A DNA stretch of 64,000 bases, from the NCBI GenBank assembly GCA_014526335.1, contig JACTAT010000060.1, forward strand, positions 8,783,686-8,847,685. The letters run 5' to 3'. The notes under the pieces are model-generated. The model was not told where the DNA came from. It saw only the letters and a list, made by a program, of their open reading frames with translations, and ran no database searches. Below, piece by piece: positions 1-21,869 of this stretch; positions within the stretch are counted from its first letter, which is position 1; each line of letters begins with the position of its first letter. This DNA is from Chrysaora quinquecirrha. Taxonomy: Eukaryota; Cnidaria; Scyphozoa; Semaeostomeae; Pelagiidae. A program made the translations under genes and the position numbers.

Positions 1-72
1 GCCAGTCCCTCTTAGCATGTAAAAGAAACTTGTAAACTTCAAACACAAGTGCTTTAGCAAATAGTAACTTAC

Positions 73-3000
73 ATTTCAACTCTTTCAACTTTGACTCCCC
101 AAGGTGTTGTCGCTTCGTCAAGAATGTTCTAAAATTGAGCAACATAAAATTTGGTCTATCATTCTCCATCTATCATTATCCATCTATTGTTGTATGTCAC
201 TTGTGAAAAAATCTATCCTAGTGTTAGCCATTCGTGATCAAATAAAAGTCTTAAGATTGGCACAACACTTACTTGAATAGCCTTGCTAACTCCTTCTCTA
301 TCGAGTAAAGCGTCGGAGAGAGATTTTGTTCCAATGATATTTCTCAGTGTTGTTTGTGCCAGTAACTTCGTAGAACCAGCAACATTGCGGATTTTTGTTA
401 CCGATCTTTTGGCATCTTTGACGCAGAAATACACCACAGCATCGACTGTTACAGTCACACTGTCCCTTGTTAATGCCTGTTGTAAAATAATACGGTTTTA
501 AAAGTTCATAAATTGAAATTGGTTGTAGTCAAAGATAACTGCTGTAAATTTGGAGCATTAGCGTATGTCGGCCTGTCCTGTAACGGGAGCCAACTGACGA
601 GGGGGGCAGTATGTGAGAATCAACCCCTGAGGATTTTGATTACACTATTTCCTTAATCGCAGGCACGTTTGATTAGAGAAAACACAAGAATACTTTTTGG
701 TGATGCATCGTCTCACCCCTGAGAGACTAGTTTTTCCATACCCACCCATGTCTACCGATAAATTCTGTTTCTCGTGGTACCCATGTATAGAAAAAACAAC
801 GAAATTTTTTACCTATTTGTACCAATATCTCAAATATTTGAACCTAGTTTAACGTCTGAGGCAACTCTAAATGCGGCAAAAAGGCCTTTGCGCTGAAAAC
901 TAAAACGCACTTTTTACCAGGCTTTTCAAGACAATGCATGTCTAAAAGTTTTTTATATTTTACTACCCATGTGTAGAGAATTTTTATGGAAAACCAACCC
1001 ATATGTAGGGAAATTGGCGCTGAAAAAGTTACCGATTTGGGCGGCATGTCTAGTATAATGAACAATGGATGTTCCCCCGGGCTTCTCACCGTCTCCATCT
1101 ATCAGTGATTTGTAGTGACAGTAGCATACGTTAGCTCCTTGCAATTTGACAAAACATGGAGGGTCTGGTCTGGGGACTCTTAATTGCCGTTTACCAACAT
1201 GTTTGCCGGGGGAGAGAGATCTAACGCTGTTTCTAAAGTCAAAATAGTGTAAGTGTTCCAAGACTTTTGTCATTGTAGTCGTTCATATGCCTTTCGCGAA
1301 GTTGTGGCACAAATACGATCCCTTACAATGGAAGCATATGATAATACCGTGACAGTATGTAAGACTTTCTGCCTTCGTTATAACAATGAGGGAGACCGAA
1401 GCTATCGAGAATCGCTTACCTCTTGTGGCGGGATGTTGATCGTGACTGTTCTCATATCCACTTTTGAAATCTCGTCAACACAAGGAACGATGAAAAGGAG
1501 GCCTAGAATAAAGAATTGAACGGACATACAGAGACATCCAACTGTACATGATGCGCAATAAGCACCGGCCATGTACAATAAGAACCGGAAATGCAGTTTC
1601 AAGATATAACTTACCTGGACCCCTTGCACATCCAGGCAACACTCTACCAAGCCTGAAAATGACTGCTCTTTCGTATTCTTGAGTGACCTAACAATGAAGT
1701 TTCAAAAAGTGACAAAAAGCTAGGCAAAGTCGTTCAGGCATGGTGTTAGTATCATATGGCTAGCGTGATAGTGTGACGAATGCGAACTCGCTTTTGGACT
1801 GCTTATCTTCTTTACGATAATAATGATCAGTATGATGATGTTGAGATGATAATGATTTCGACTAAGAGCATAAAGATAAGAATGGCCATAATCATGTTGA
1901 TTGCGTTGATGATGATTGTGATGATTACGATGATGATGATGATGATGATAGTGATGATGGTGATGCTGATAATGGTGATGATAATGATGATGAAAATGGT
2001 GTCGATAATGATGATGATGATGATGATGATTATTATGATTATGATGATGAATATGATGAGGATGATCATGGTCATGATGATGATGTCGATAATGATGATT
2101 ATAATGATAATGACAATAGTGATGATGACAGTGATGATGATGATTATGATGATGATGATGTTGGTGATAAACCACATGTAAAAATTATACAGAAGCAAAA
2201 TTGATTTCAACTTACTTTGATGCAGAATAGCATTGATAATGGAAATGTAAATACCACAACCAAAAGTGACATGAAAGTCATCAGATAATTAAAAAACCCA
2301 AAGCTGCTTTCCTCTTCAAGCGCTGATTTCTCTAAGAAAGAAATTGATAAGATACAGCAGCTGATAGCTAACAGTTCAGACAAATCTGATCAATCCTTGT
2401 TTTTTCGCAAAATTAGTTTAAGTTAGTCCAGTTTCTACTTGTTCCACCTTAAGTCCTTTAGTGAGTGTTGTGTTGCTTATAACTAATTCGCCCTTAACTT
2501 AGCTTTTGACCAGATGAATTTCAATTCAAACTCGCAAATTCACTTGTATGTTTTTGTAGGTATGCTATTAACGTTTGAGAGATGTGGATACCATTTGAAT
2601 ATCATATGGTTTCCACTTTAAAGTTAAGTATCTTCCTTCTTTTGAACTGAAACCATGTGCACCGGGAGAGGGCAGGGTCAGCGCAGACGTTCCGTATTTT
2701 GGTGGATTTTTGACCGAAATTTTCCTGTAATAGGAAATGTAAATAATTCAAAAAATTCCTCAGTTTGGCATGATAACTCTGGTGGACCCACAATACAGTC
2801 ATTTTTAGCTACTATCCTAGGGCTATTGCCCCCTTGCCCCCATTTTTGGGCCTCGAAAAAGCACCTTTATGATTTCCAACTCAGTCTTGGCACTGTCGTT
2901 CATGCAGCGTTGTACTTTTCTGCTTGTAGCAAACAAAAGCTCAGAGTTGGATTGTTTTGAAAGTGGACACTGGACAGGCCGACAGCCCGACTCACGCTGG

Positions 3001-3253
3001 TGATAATAATCCTAATACTAGAAGGTTTGTTCTTAGGTTCTTAATGAATTTGAAAAACTTATTAACAAGTATTGAGTACAATTCGCTTACTTGTAACCGG
3101 CTTGTTTGTGTTGTTATTATGAAGTGAATGTTCTTTATCGTTAGCTGGGATCATTGCTTGTTTCTCAGGACTAACTTTGCCTGCCTTATCGTTCATATCT
3201 TCGGAAAAAGAGTTCAACTCGATAGGCGATTGACAATCACGTAAAACCTCCAT
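73..3253 (-). CDS. Stomatin-family membrane protein (SPFH/PHB domain), 5' part of gene
   Basis: Six minus-strand exons join in phase: 3253-3091 (start Met), 2331-2216, 1687-1615, 1502-1420, 476-273 and 128-73; the gene continues past the left edge. The 231 residues seen are a polar N-terminus of about 55 residues, a hydrophobic hairpin at about residues 70-92 with the family's central proline in TFPLS, the QEYERAVIFRLGR motif, then KVDMRTVTINIPPQE, TRDSVTVTVDAVVYF, KLLAQTTLRNIIGTKSLS and a WGVKVERVEI segment. This order matches stomatin, podocin and MEC-2. Known of the family: inner-leaflet, cholesterol-associated oligomers that modulate ion channels. All introns have GT-AG ends. Which stomatin paralogue it is cannot be decided without the C-terminus. 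Confidence in family is high; exact start is the first Met of the N-terminal exon, which has no family conservation. Confidence 0.93.
1790..2170. repeat. Imperfect (GAT)n trinucleotide array in a stomatin intron
   Basis: About 380 bp of interrupted GAT/ATG triplets with A and C substitutions. It lies in the intron between the 2216-2331 and 1615-1687 exons. Long poly-Met, poly-Ile and poly-His frames on both strands here are by-products of the period of three. Confidence 0.9.
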
Positions 3254-4636
3254 TTTGTCGTTAGTTAAGACGCTCGGCTTTGTTCGCTCTGTTCGTCTCG
3301 AATTTTAATCCCACCAAGAAGCAAATCAAACGATAGCACAAGCAGTTGCAGATTCTGTACCATAGACTTCAGGTATCCAAAACTTCTTCACACATGTACA
3401 AAAGAATTGTTGTCTGAAGTCGAGAATATCCTAAATTAACGGTCGTAAACAAACGTTCATTGCATTTTTGTTGTTGCAGGTTCGAAATCGAAGAGAATTT
3501 GGACAAAAAACTGAAACTTCTAAATATTGATGAAGTTGACCATAGCCTCAAAGAATCTTATTCTGTTTTCATTCGTCAGTTCGAGGTCAGCAGGTGATGC
3601 TTGAATATATTTGCAGCACTCCATTCATTTTAATAATTAACAACTCTTCATTCACCTGTTATAAAATGAATGCTTTCTATTTATCGATTGACAATATTCC
3701 CTTTCTTGAATCTTCCTTAAGTCAAATGTAAGTGAAATCCCTACTTCTTAACCCCGATTCAACTGTCACGACGTTGGGGTTTCTACGACTCCACTGCGTG
3801 CGACATATTTTTCATCAAAGACTACTATCTCAGGTGGTGGTGAAGGTGAAGGTGAAATGGTGTTTTAGCGCCAGTCGCTAGGATCTCAGTAGTAGGTTAA
3901 CTAATCGAGACCTCGACCCTGGCCGTGACGCTACCATGGCTGAGCTCGAACCCTGACCACACTGAGCTTCTGACACCACGAGTCAGCTGGATTACACCAC
4001 GACGCCACAGCATCTCAGTTTCTATCTTATACAGCTGATGGGGTGTAGAGCTATCAGAGCTTCGCCCCCCCTAGTTCTTGAGCAAAAATCTTCAACGAAA
4101 TTCACAGCAGAGCCCCCTCCCCACTAATTATTTTCTAGCTCTACACTACTGAGCTGCTCGGCTGCTGTGTTGTGGAAAACATACTTAATCTTCTTCTCAC
4201 AGTCGTCTTCTCACGGGCTTTTCTTCTTCTTATACAGTCGACATGAGACGTGTCGTTCTTGCGTGTTTCCATTCCCTGATTCCAGATTCCTTATTTCTAT
4301 TTCTCCCTAGATTATCGGAATCGAGGCTCTTGCAAGATAATAGCTGCATTTTGACAATTTTTTCCAAAACTCCGGAGGCTTTCAAGTTTCAAGATTTTCT
4401 TCCTTCGAGTAAACTGCAGCTTTTACAGGTAATAATAACTGCTATGCCGTGATTCTTCAACAGTAAAGCTCTCAAAAAGCTTAGAACATCTGTATTCATG
4501 GTTTTTTAAAGCTGTTTCTATTTGTTGCGTTGTTTATTAGATACCCTGCACTACTTAGGTACTAGGTAGATAACTAGGCCTAGCTAGGAAAAACAGAAGA
4601 TTATAAATTTTCTTATTCTTTTCCAGATGAATCTGA
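3254..4636. other. Divergent intergenic region between stomatin and FKRP starts
   Basis: The stomatin start codon (minus, 3253) and the FKRP start codon (plus, 4637) face away from each other across this stretch, so it should hold both promoters. It contains one SINE (3833-4012). A 69-codon open frame at 4243-4449 ends close to a possible donor (caggtaata at 4427-4435) and might be a 5' untranslated exon of FKRP; I see no protein similarity in it. Confidence 0.5.
3833..4012 (-). mobile_element. tRNA-type SINE, copy 1 (family 1)
   Basis: About 180 bp. On the minus strand it has a B-box-like GGTTCGAGC about 60 bp into the element and ends in a TTCACC repeat tail (seen here as ggtgaaggtgaaggtgaa). 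It is nearly the same as copies at 33661-33842 (minus) and 49886-50055 (plus). It is flanked by the direct repeat ATCTCAG on both sides, as expected of a target-site duplication. Confidence 0.85.
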
Positions 4637-13996
<9,360 letters not shown>

Positions 13997-14228
13997 GTAA
14001 GCTCCAAATTTATCAATTTTGATTCAGAATGAAATTAAGATACATAGATAAAGTCTTAGGATATTGCTTGCTTGCTGAAAGCGTTGCATGTAAGCAGGGA
14101 TCACGTCGCCACGCCACCTCTTTGGCGCTGGTTTTCTAAAGTTGCATACCACAGTTGATGTAGATCGATTGATGGGAGTCGATCTAGGACTGCATGATCA
14201 GGGAGATGACGAAATTACAGTGAAAACT

Positions 14229-14728
14229 NNNNNNNNNNNNNNNNNNNNNNNNNNNNNNNNNNNNNNNNNNNNNNNNNNNNNNNNNNNNNNNNNNNNNNNN
14301 NNNNNNNNNNNNNNNNNNNNNNNNNNNNNNNNNNNNNNNNNNNNNNNNNNNNNNNNNNNNNNNNNNNNNNNNNNNNNNNNNNNNNNNNNNNNNNNNNNNN
14401 NNNNNNNNNNNNNNNNNNNNNNNNNNNNNNNNNNNNNNNNNNNNNNNNNNNNNNNNNNNNNNNNNNNNNNNNNNNNNNNNNNNNNNNNNNNNNNNNNNNN
14501 NNNNNNNNNNNNNNNNNNNNNNNNNNNNNNNNNNNNNNNNNNNNNNNNNNNNNNNNNNNNNNNNNNNNNNNNNNNNNNNNNNNNNNNNNNNNNNNNNNNN
14601 NNNNNNNNNNNNNNNNNNNNNNNNNNNNNNNNNNNNNNNNNNNNNNNNNNNNNNNNNNNNNNNNNNNNNNNNNNNNNNNNNNNNNNNNNNNNNNNNNNNN
14701 NNNNNNNNNNNNNNNNNNNNNNNNNNNN
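14229..14728. other. Assembly gap (500 N)
   Basis: Exactly 500 unknown bases, so the length is probably a placeholder. The FKRP exon at 13870-13996 precedes it, and the expected final FKRP exon was not found on either side. A degenerate tandem repeat starts directly after the gap. Confidence 1.
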
Positions 14729-14732
14729 TACA

Positions 14733-14985
14733 CTTTCACTTTAAGCTACTTAATGTTCCACAAGTCATTTTAATAAGCTACTTAATGGTACTCTGTCAAA
14801 ATGACTGTCTTAATAGGCTGCCTGAAGGTAGGTTGTTAGTGTCATTATAAGCTACTGAAAGGTATTCTGCCATAAAACCACCTAAAAGTGGTCGTCTTTA
14901 TAAGCTACTTAAGGGTACACGGCAATTATAAGCTACTTAAAGGTGCTCTGACATTATGAGCAGCTACAAAAATTACACTGCACTG
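14733..14985. repeat. Degenerate tandem repeat of ATAAGCTACTTAAGGGTAC type
   Basis: Six or seven diverged units of about 35-45 bp share TAAGCTACTTAA followed by GGTACTCTG. The array abuts the assembly gap, which it may have caused. It lies just upstream of the GORAB start. Confidence 0.8.
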
Positions 14986-15165
14986 TGATGTGATCTGCTT
15001 CTCTTGCCAAAGCTCAACTCTGTATTGAGCGTTGTTGTTGTTGTTGATTACCACGTTTCAAGAGTAATTCACTTCAATAGAGTAACTTTTATGATAAACA
15101 AATCGGGAGTGACAAAATGTTTGTGAAGGCAACAAAGTGAATCAAAGGCTTTTTTCATTTGAAGA

Positions 15166-17337
15166 ATGGCTGGTTGGTCGGGATTTACGGATGAAGAACT
15201 TTCGAAATTAAAGGATTCTAACTTATCAGTTCAAAATGTTAAGAAAGATCGGAAAACCAGACAAAAAGAAAACGTTGTGAAGGCAGCTAGTAGGCCGCTA
15301 GCAAAAAGAGCAGTGCCAAATCAGCAAACTTCAGGAATCAAAGAAGAAAATGAAAACGTTGGTTAAATTTAACTTAATTTAAGTTTAAATTGTCATTTTG
15401 GTCGATATCTTGATAAAATTACGAATAGACGTTCTTCCACCCTGAATACAGTTACGCACTTTATGCTTGCGACTTGGTCAGTTTTTCTAATAACCACACC
15501 CTTATTTTCCATGACCACACCTCTTTTCAACTCCAAACCATCTACCCCCGTTCAAACCCCTCCCTTATTTCAATGCCCATTTCCTATTAAATGGATATTT
15601 CAATTTCATAAACTTAATGGCAGATAGCTCAGACACCCCAATCAGAAAGGGGTTCAATTCTCCAGGAACTGTTTGCTGCAGCATCCTGGAATGAATATGT
15701 GCATCAATTATAAGCTATTAATGGCATATGCCCCCTCTTTTCACAGGTGGAATCTAATGGGAATCATAACCAGATGACTGAATCAGCTGACTCAGGTATG
15801 AAGACAAATGAACAAAATGACAAAACAATTGGTGGCAAAGATGATCCAAATGATATGTCGGATTCAAAGAGAATGAAAAAAAATGAAAACAAACAGCAAA
15901 AAGAGAAAATAGAAATACTGGTTAAGGAGAAAGAAGAGACAACTGAGATAAAGTTATTAACAGAAACAGAGTAAGGAATTCCTTTTCTTCTTAATATGCT
16001 TAACATGTCTTTTCTTAAGGAAGCTATGCCTGGGGTGAATGACCTATGGATGGATGAAGACTGATATGCCATCATGTTTCACACCCATCCACTTATAATG
16101 TAGACACAGACAGGGCACAGACCCTATATTATGGGAAAAAGCGAAGTGAAATTTATAGTTATCTTTATTTTCTTAAAGAGGAAACTACATAATCAAATAC
16201 TGGTGGTAAAAAGTGCTTACCATTGGTGCCAACTTATATTTTTTTGTTTGCTCTAAGATATAAAAAAGCTCAGGCAGAAGCATCAACATTACAAAACGTT
16301 CAAAGGGAGTTATCTCATCTTGATCATCTTCTTGCAAATGATGTCGAAATCTTAAGACACAAGATTGAAGAAGCAACACTTTCTTATAGCCATGCACAGT
16401 AAGTGAAAGTTACATCTTTTAGCTACTCTACTTTGAAGGGTCTTAAGTTTAATATTTAAGTATAAAAACATTTTTGCTAGAAGAAGGATAAGAGCAACGG
16501 GAAAAGCCATGCACAGCAAGTGAAAGCTTGAGTCTTTCACTTAGCTTGTAAGGTTAAGGTTAGTAAAAACCACTGGCAAAGAATTCGGCCCTGGGCCAGC
16601 CTTCCGCTGTTTCTCAGCCCCTGATAGCCCCAAATATTTTAGCCTCTCGTCCCTGCATTTTCTAGAGTTTCAAACAAATTATATCTTTACGTTATTATCA
16701 ATGAATTGAAGGCGTCTTTGGAACCATTCAGCGACACAGGTTTTTTTAAACGCAATTTAGTTATTTTTGTCAAAACATCACCCTGTCAAATTCATACCGC
16801 AGCCCCGCGCCGCATGCTCTATGAACCTAAACAGCAGTTTTCAAAGTGCAGAGCTACTAAAGAGCTATTACACAGCTGTTTGTAAAATGCCGAAATGGCA
16901 CGTTGGTTGTCCGATAGTGCCGACAGTTTATCAAAATATCGGAAAATTTATGTGTTGGGGGAGCTAGCTGAAATTTTGAAGGGGCTCCTGCCCCCGTGCC
17001 CCCCCCCCCCTGGTAGCGTCGTCCTTGCGCTTAGAAATATTTATTTATTGATCGCAACGACTGCCACTTTTTTATTATCGTTTACGTTTATCTTCACAGA
17101 AAAAGGTATGAAAAGGCGGAGAAAGAATTTGTCAGTGCCAAACTGGAGTTGCAGTTAAAATCTGACACGAAAGACCAATTAACACAACATTTAATCACCC
17201 CATGTAATGTCTGTGCAGTACGGTGGGGATGTGCAGTACGGTGGCGGATGTTCAGTACGGTGGGGGATACCATGATTGCCGTGGGGAGGCATCTTGCAGT
17301 ACGGTGGGGATGTTCAGTACGGTGGGGGATACCATGA
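15166..17337 (+). CDS. GORAB: RAB6-interacting golgin, interrupted by a foldback element
   Basis: Exons: 15166-15357 (donor uncertain, weak GTTGGT), 15747-15970, 16258-16398, and 17100 into the element starting at 17194. The N-terminus [16 protein letters not shown] matches the family's short conserved start. The third and fourth exons give the coiled coil: [60 protein letters not shown] and QHL. The family acts at the Golgi in COPI trafficking and binds RAB6 and SCYL1. Between exons 2 and 4 all phases agree. After QHLI the reading frame enters the inverted repeat and stops at 17337, giving a predicted 264 residues; the usual C-terminal ~130 residues are missing. A GTAATG site 11 bases into the element could act as a donor. 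No downstream exon was recognised. It may be a disrupted allele, a pseudogene or a gene with a displaced end. Confidence 0.88.
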
Positions 17338-19134
17338 TTGCCGTGGCGGATGTTCAGTACGGTGGGGGATACCATGATGACTGTGGGGATACCATGATTG
17401 CCGTGGGAGGCATCATGATTGCCGTGGCGGATATTCAGTACGGTGGGGGATACCATGATGACTGTGGGGATACCATGATTGCCGTGGGAGGCATCTTGGA
17501 GTACGGTGGGGATGTTCAGTACGGTGGGGGATACCATGATTGCCGTGGCGGATATTCAGTACGGTGGGGGATACCATGATGCCTGTGGGGGATACCATGA
17601 TAGCCGTGGGAGGCATCATGATTGCCGTGGCGGATATTCAGTACGGTGGGGGGATATCTCTGAGTACGGTGGGGGATGTTCAGTACGGTGGGGGTAAAAT
17701 ATGATCTCATCAACTAAATCATGGTAAATCAGAGACGGGGGCTAAATAATTCTGCTTCAGTAACAATCGTCGAGCCTCTCTCCATTTCAAGCGATACTCC
17801 ACTCAAACTGCTAGCCTTACTTGGTGCATTGAGCAAGTATTGCTTGAGTTAGCGGTCCATTTGTTACACAATTAGAATGATACTCAAAACCCAAAAATAT
17901 TGCTGAAACTCTGGACAATTCATTATAACTTGAATGATAAAGTTTGCAACGAGCGACATCAACATTTATGAAAATGTCTCTGTTTTCGTAGGAGGTTTCA
18001 TTTAGTACTGTATTTAGTTGAAATCTGGTAAGATGAATATTACAAGTATTTGCAACTTATAAACGCATCCCACAATGTAAAGCTCTTCAAAGAAGACAAA
18101 TTGTGTGATTGTTATTGGAGCCACAATTGGAGAGGTTACGTTACACTTCAAACAACGTCTTTCGTAAGCCTCAAGGTACAAGATCTTGTTTCGTTTAAGT
18201 TTTCAAAAGCTTGCCAGCAAATACTTGTTAAAATTGCATTTGCCACAGCAAAATTATGCATGAAATGCTGTTCTTTTAAACAGTGAAAACATCTCTTTCA
18301 CATATTCGCCTTTATTCCATGAGATCCGTTTAGTATAAAGAAACACTAACAAACTATGGAAAAGAAATTTTTAAATTTTGATATTTTCGTCAATCTGCAA
18401 AGTAGCTCTTTAGCACTTTGGTAATGAAAAAAATGAAACAAGAAAGTTTGAGTATTGAAATCAACCAAAATTTGCGAAACGAAGTACTTGTATCCCATTT
18501 GTATCCCATTGAGCTTTGAGAAGCTAAGAATATCGCTTGAAATGGAGAGAGGCTCGACGATTGTTACTGAAGCAGAAATATTTAGCCCCCGTCTCTGATT
18601 TACCATGATTTAGTTGATGAGATCATATTTTACCCCCACCGTACTGAACATCCCCCACCGTACTCAGAGATATCCCCCCACCGTACTGAATATCCGCCAC
18701 GGCAATCATGATGCCTCCCCACGGCTATCATGGTATCCCCCACAGGCATCATGGTATCCCCCCACCGTACTGAATATCCGCCACGGCAATCATGGTATCC
18801 CCCACCGTACTGAACATCCCCACCGTACTCCAAGATGCCTCCCACGGCAATCATGGTATCCCCACAGTCATCATGGTATCCCCCACCGTACTGAATATCC
18901 GCCACGGCAATCATGATGCCTCCCACGGCAATCATGGTATCCCCCACAGTCATCATGGTATCCCCCACCGTACTGAACATCCGCCACGGCAATCATGGTA
19001 TCCCCACCGTACTGAACATCCCCACCGTACTGCAAGATGCCTCCCACGGCAATCATGGTATCCCCCACCGTACTGAACATCCGCCACCGTACTGCACATC
19101 CCCACCGTACTGCACAGACATTACATGGGGTGAT
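17194..19134. mobile_element. Foldback DNA element with tandem-repeat arms
   Basis: The outermost sequence ATCACCCCATGTAATGTCTG is exactly inverted at the two ends. The arms (17194-about 17798 and about 18524-19134) are built of tandem units of CAGTACGGTGGGGGATACCA and TGATTGCCGTGG-type variants, in opposite orientation, plus a non-repetitive inner part (gagacgggggctaaata region). The middle 725 bp has no recognisable transposase. Numerous frames on both strands (repeating GDTMIAV or NIRHGNHD) are translation of the repeat. It inserted in the coding sequence of GORAB. No clear target duplication was seen. Confidence 0.88.
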
Positions 19135-21466
19135 ACCGTGTGACCCTTTGAGGCTCTGGAACCCAGGGTATGTCATGGCCGGGGAGCGTAAACTTGAGAC
19201 TCGTGTAGTAAATCTAAGACAGAGGCAGGCATATTTCTCTTCTCAAAAATCAAATCATGTTGTCTCTAAAAACATTGCTTTCTAGACTAGCTAAAGTTTC
19301 TAAAAGTCATAGAAGCCCTGAACGAATGCGAACCATCATGCGCGAACTAACTGAAGCCCTTGCTCTGAAACGCACCGTAAACTTTCTTTTTAGAGGGCTA
19401 TTGGGTTGATCAGGAAAACTGTTGCTTAGCATTGACTAAGAATCCTTTATTAAAAGAAATATGATATTGTAGTCTGAATTATGTATTCTTAAAATTCAGA
19501 TTATCATTCGCACACTGATATTTTCCTAAAAACTATTTTTGCTTTATTTTAATACTGCGGGAAATCACGGGAAATCAATAGTTTTTAAGTAAAGATGTAA
19601 TGTATTGAAAAAAGATGTAGAAAATTTTAAAAGAACAAGTACAGTCTTTTTGAGAAATATAATCTTTAACTCCTGGGATTTTATAGAACTTGTTGGTAAA
19701 TGAAAAGATGTCTTCGTAGCGATTTTATACACCGAAGTCTAATTTGTAGCTATCTAATTTTCTTCATCGGTTTTCTCGTATAATGTTTGATTGTTTTAAG
19801 GGGTTACAGCAATTAGGAAAAGGTTGTTGAGAAGCGCGATTGTCAAACGGAATAAGGAACTACGAAAATTGGAAAATGATAGAGATAAACAAATTGATTT
19901 GGTGAAGAAAGAAATTAGTGGTGTGGACTTCTACTTGATCAAGAAAGCCCTGGCAAAGAACATCGACAAGCAAGTCTCGAATGTTGTTAAAACTCATGAA
20001 AAGAAATTAAAAAATCTGACCAAGAACAAAGTTTTGCCTTTTCGTCATTCAGAAACTGTGATCAACATTTCATCTTACGCACTTTCAGACGAAGAATTGG
20101 AAGCCCTAAAAGACGGCCTTACGCACTCGATTTGTCCGCCTAAACTCAATGCCTCTGAAATACATGCTTGTTTTGAATCAGTACATCGTGTGATGATCAA
20201 CAAACTCAGAAATAAAGAAGATTCAGGTAAACTAAAGACTGATTTAGCCCACGTAGCAAAAACTTATATCTCGTCTTATCGTCCTTCATCTAAAGATCTT
20301 AAAAGGTTTCGTATTCTGAAAATCTTAGTAAAACAAAAATATTGTAGTCTTAAAGCCCGACAAAGGTAACGGAGTAGTAGTCCTAGACAGGAGTGTATAT
20401 GATCAAGGTATTCTTAGAATAATTGAAGATGCATCTAAATTTCATATGCTAGGCGAAGATCCCACGGTTATGCGTGAAGGTAAGTTACAGCGTTTTCTTA
20501 GGTCGTTAAAAAAGAAAGGTGTTATTGATAATGAAATTTACGATAAGGTCTATCCATCTGGTTCACAGCCTGGTAGAATATATGGTTTACCCAAGATGCA
20601 TAAGGCTCGTTCTCCCAATGCACCACCCCCTTTTCGTCCTATAGTTTCGTCAGTTCAAACCTACAATTATGCTTTAGCTAAGTATTTATGTTCCTTACTA
20701 GATCCGGTCATTCCCAAAGATTATTGTGTCAAGGATACGTTTTCATTTGTCGAAGAGGTTAATAATTTAAGCACCTATGATAATTTCATGGTTTCTTTTG
20801 ACGTCGAAAGTCTTTTTACAAATATTCCATTAGAAGAATGTATCCAGTTAGCTGTTGATTACATTTTAAGGCCTACCCAGATTTCAAAATTAGCAACGAA
20901 GATCTTAAGAAGTTATTTTCCTTTGCCACGGCACAAACCCATTTTTATTTAATGGTAATTGCTATGACCAGGTCGATGGAGTTGCCATGGGATCGCCACT
21001 TGCCCCAGTTTTGGCTAACCTTTTCATGGGTCACCATGAAAAGATTTGGGTCAGCTCTTACACGGATTCGGATATTTTATTTTACCGTCGTTACGTTGAC
21101 GACACGTTCTGCCTTTTTAAGAACGAACAGGACGCGCTATTATTCTTTGATTTCATAAATAAACAACACAACAACATCAAATTCACCATGGAAAAACAGG
21201 TTGATAATAAATTGCCTTTTCTGGACGTTCTTGTTAGTAATAGTAATTCAGGGTCGAGTTTAACATCTGTTTATCGTAAGAAGACATATACGGGCCTCCT
21301 CACCAACTTTTTTAGTTTTTTTTTAGTTTTACTGCATTTACTTACAAGATCGGTCTTATTAGAAATCTTGTTGATCGTACATATAAGATAAATAACACTG
21401 AAAGGGGTTTCCAAAGTGATATAAAAGAATTAACTAAGATCTTTAATAAGAATCTTTACCCTTCCT

Positions 21467-21869
21467 GAGGGGGTGTTTGGGTTTTACGGTTACACGGTTT
21501 TGCCAATATTTTTGCTCGGGTTTTCGGTTTTTCCCAAAAAATTACGCGGTTTTTCGGTTTTCAAAATCTGGTCGGTGAACGGTTTTACTGCATTGCTGGA
21601 TAATTTTTCCGGTTTTTTATTAAGATTTTGCGTTTTTGGTACTGAATCCCGATTCAGTGAAGCCAGCAATGAAAACAAAAAATGTTATTGGAGGAAAACG
21701 TCTCAAAAACATGAAATGAACAGTAAAAGTTTACGAACCTACAGTTTTAATAGATTCTGTGTGCAATTTTTGTGTCATACGGTTTTGTTCAAAATATCGC
21801 ACGGTTTTACGGTTTTTGAGCAAATTTTGAGCGGATTTACGGTTTCCAGACCCCCCCAAACACCCCCTC
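21467..21869. mobile_element. MITE with G-rich ends and internal ACGGTTTT motifs, inside the Penelope element
   Basis: The terminal inverted repeat is GAGGGGGTGTTTGGG. The target duplication CTTCCT lies at 21461-21466 and 21870-21875. The interior repeats CGGTTTT and ACGGTT in one orientation many times. Removing it leaves the Penelope frame continuous, so it inserted after the retroelement. A shorter relative lies at 36511-36717. Confidence 0.88.

Noticed and set aside
1720..2210. Open frames of poly-His, poly-Met and poly-Ile on both strands (also 7431-7746, 31670-32245, 32457-33179, 56631-56859)
   Set aside because: They translate GAT/ATG trinucleotide arrays, whose period of three keeps all frames open; real exons flank them as separate pieces.
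4243..4449. Alternative FKRP start frame (MRRVVLACF...)
   Set aside because: The Met at 4637 gives the expected signal anchor right away; the upstream frame does not connect in phase to a family-like sequence.
14142..14744. Frames across the N gap
   Set aside because: They consist almost wholly of unknown bases.
17094..19285. Repetitive frames with GDTMIAVGG or MVSPTVLNI repeats
   Set aside because: They are tandem units of the foldback element arms, open on both strands, without a start context or domain.
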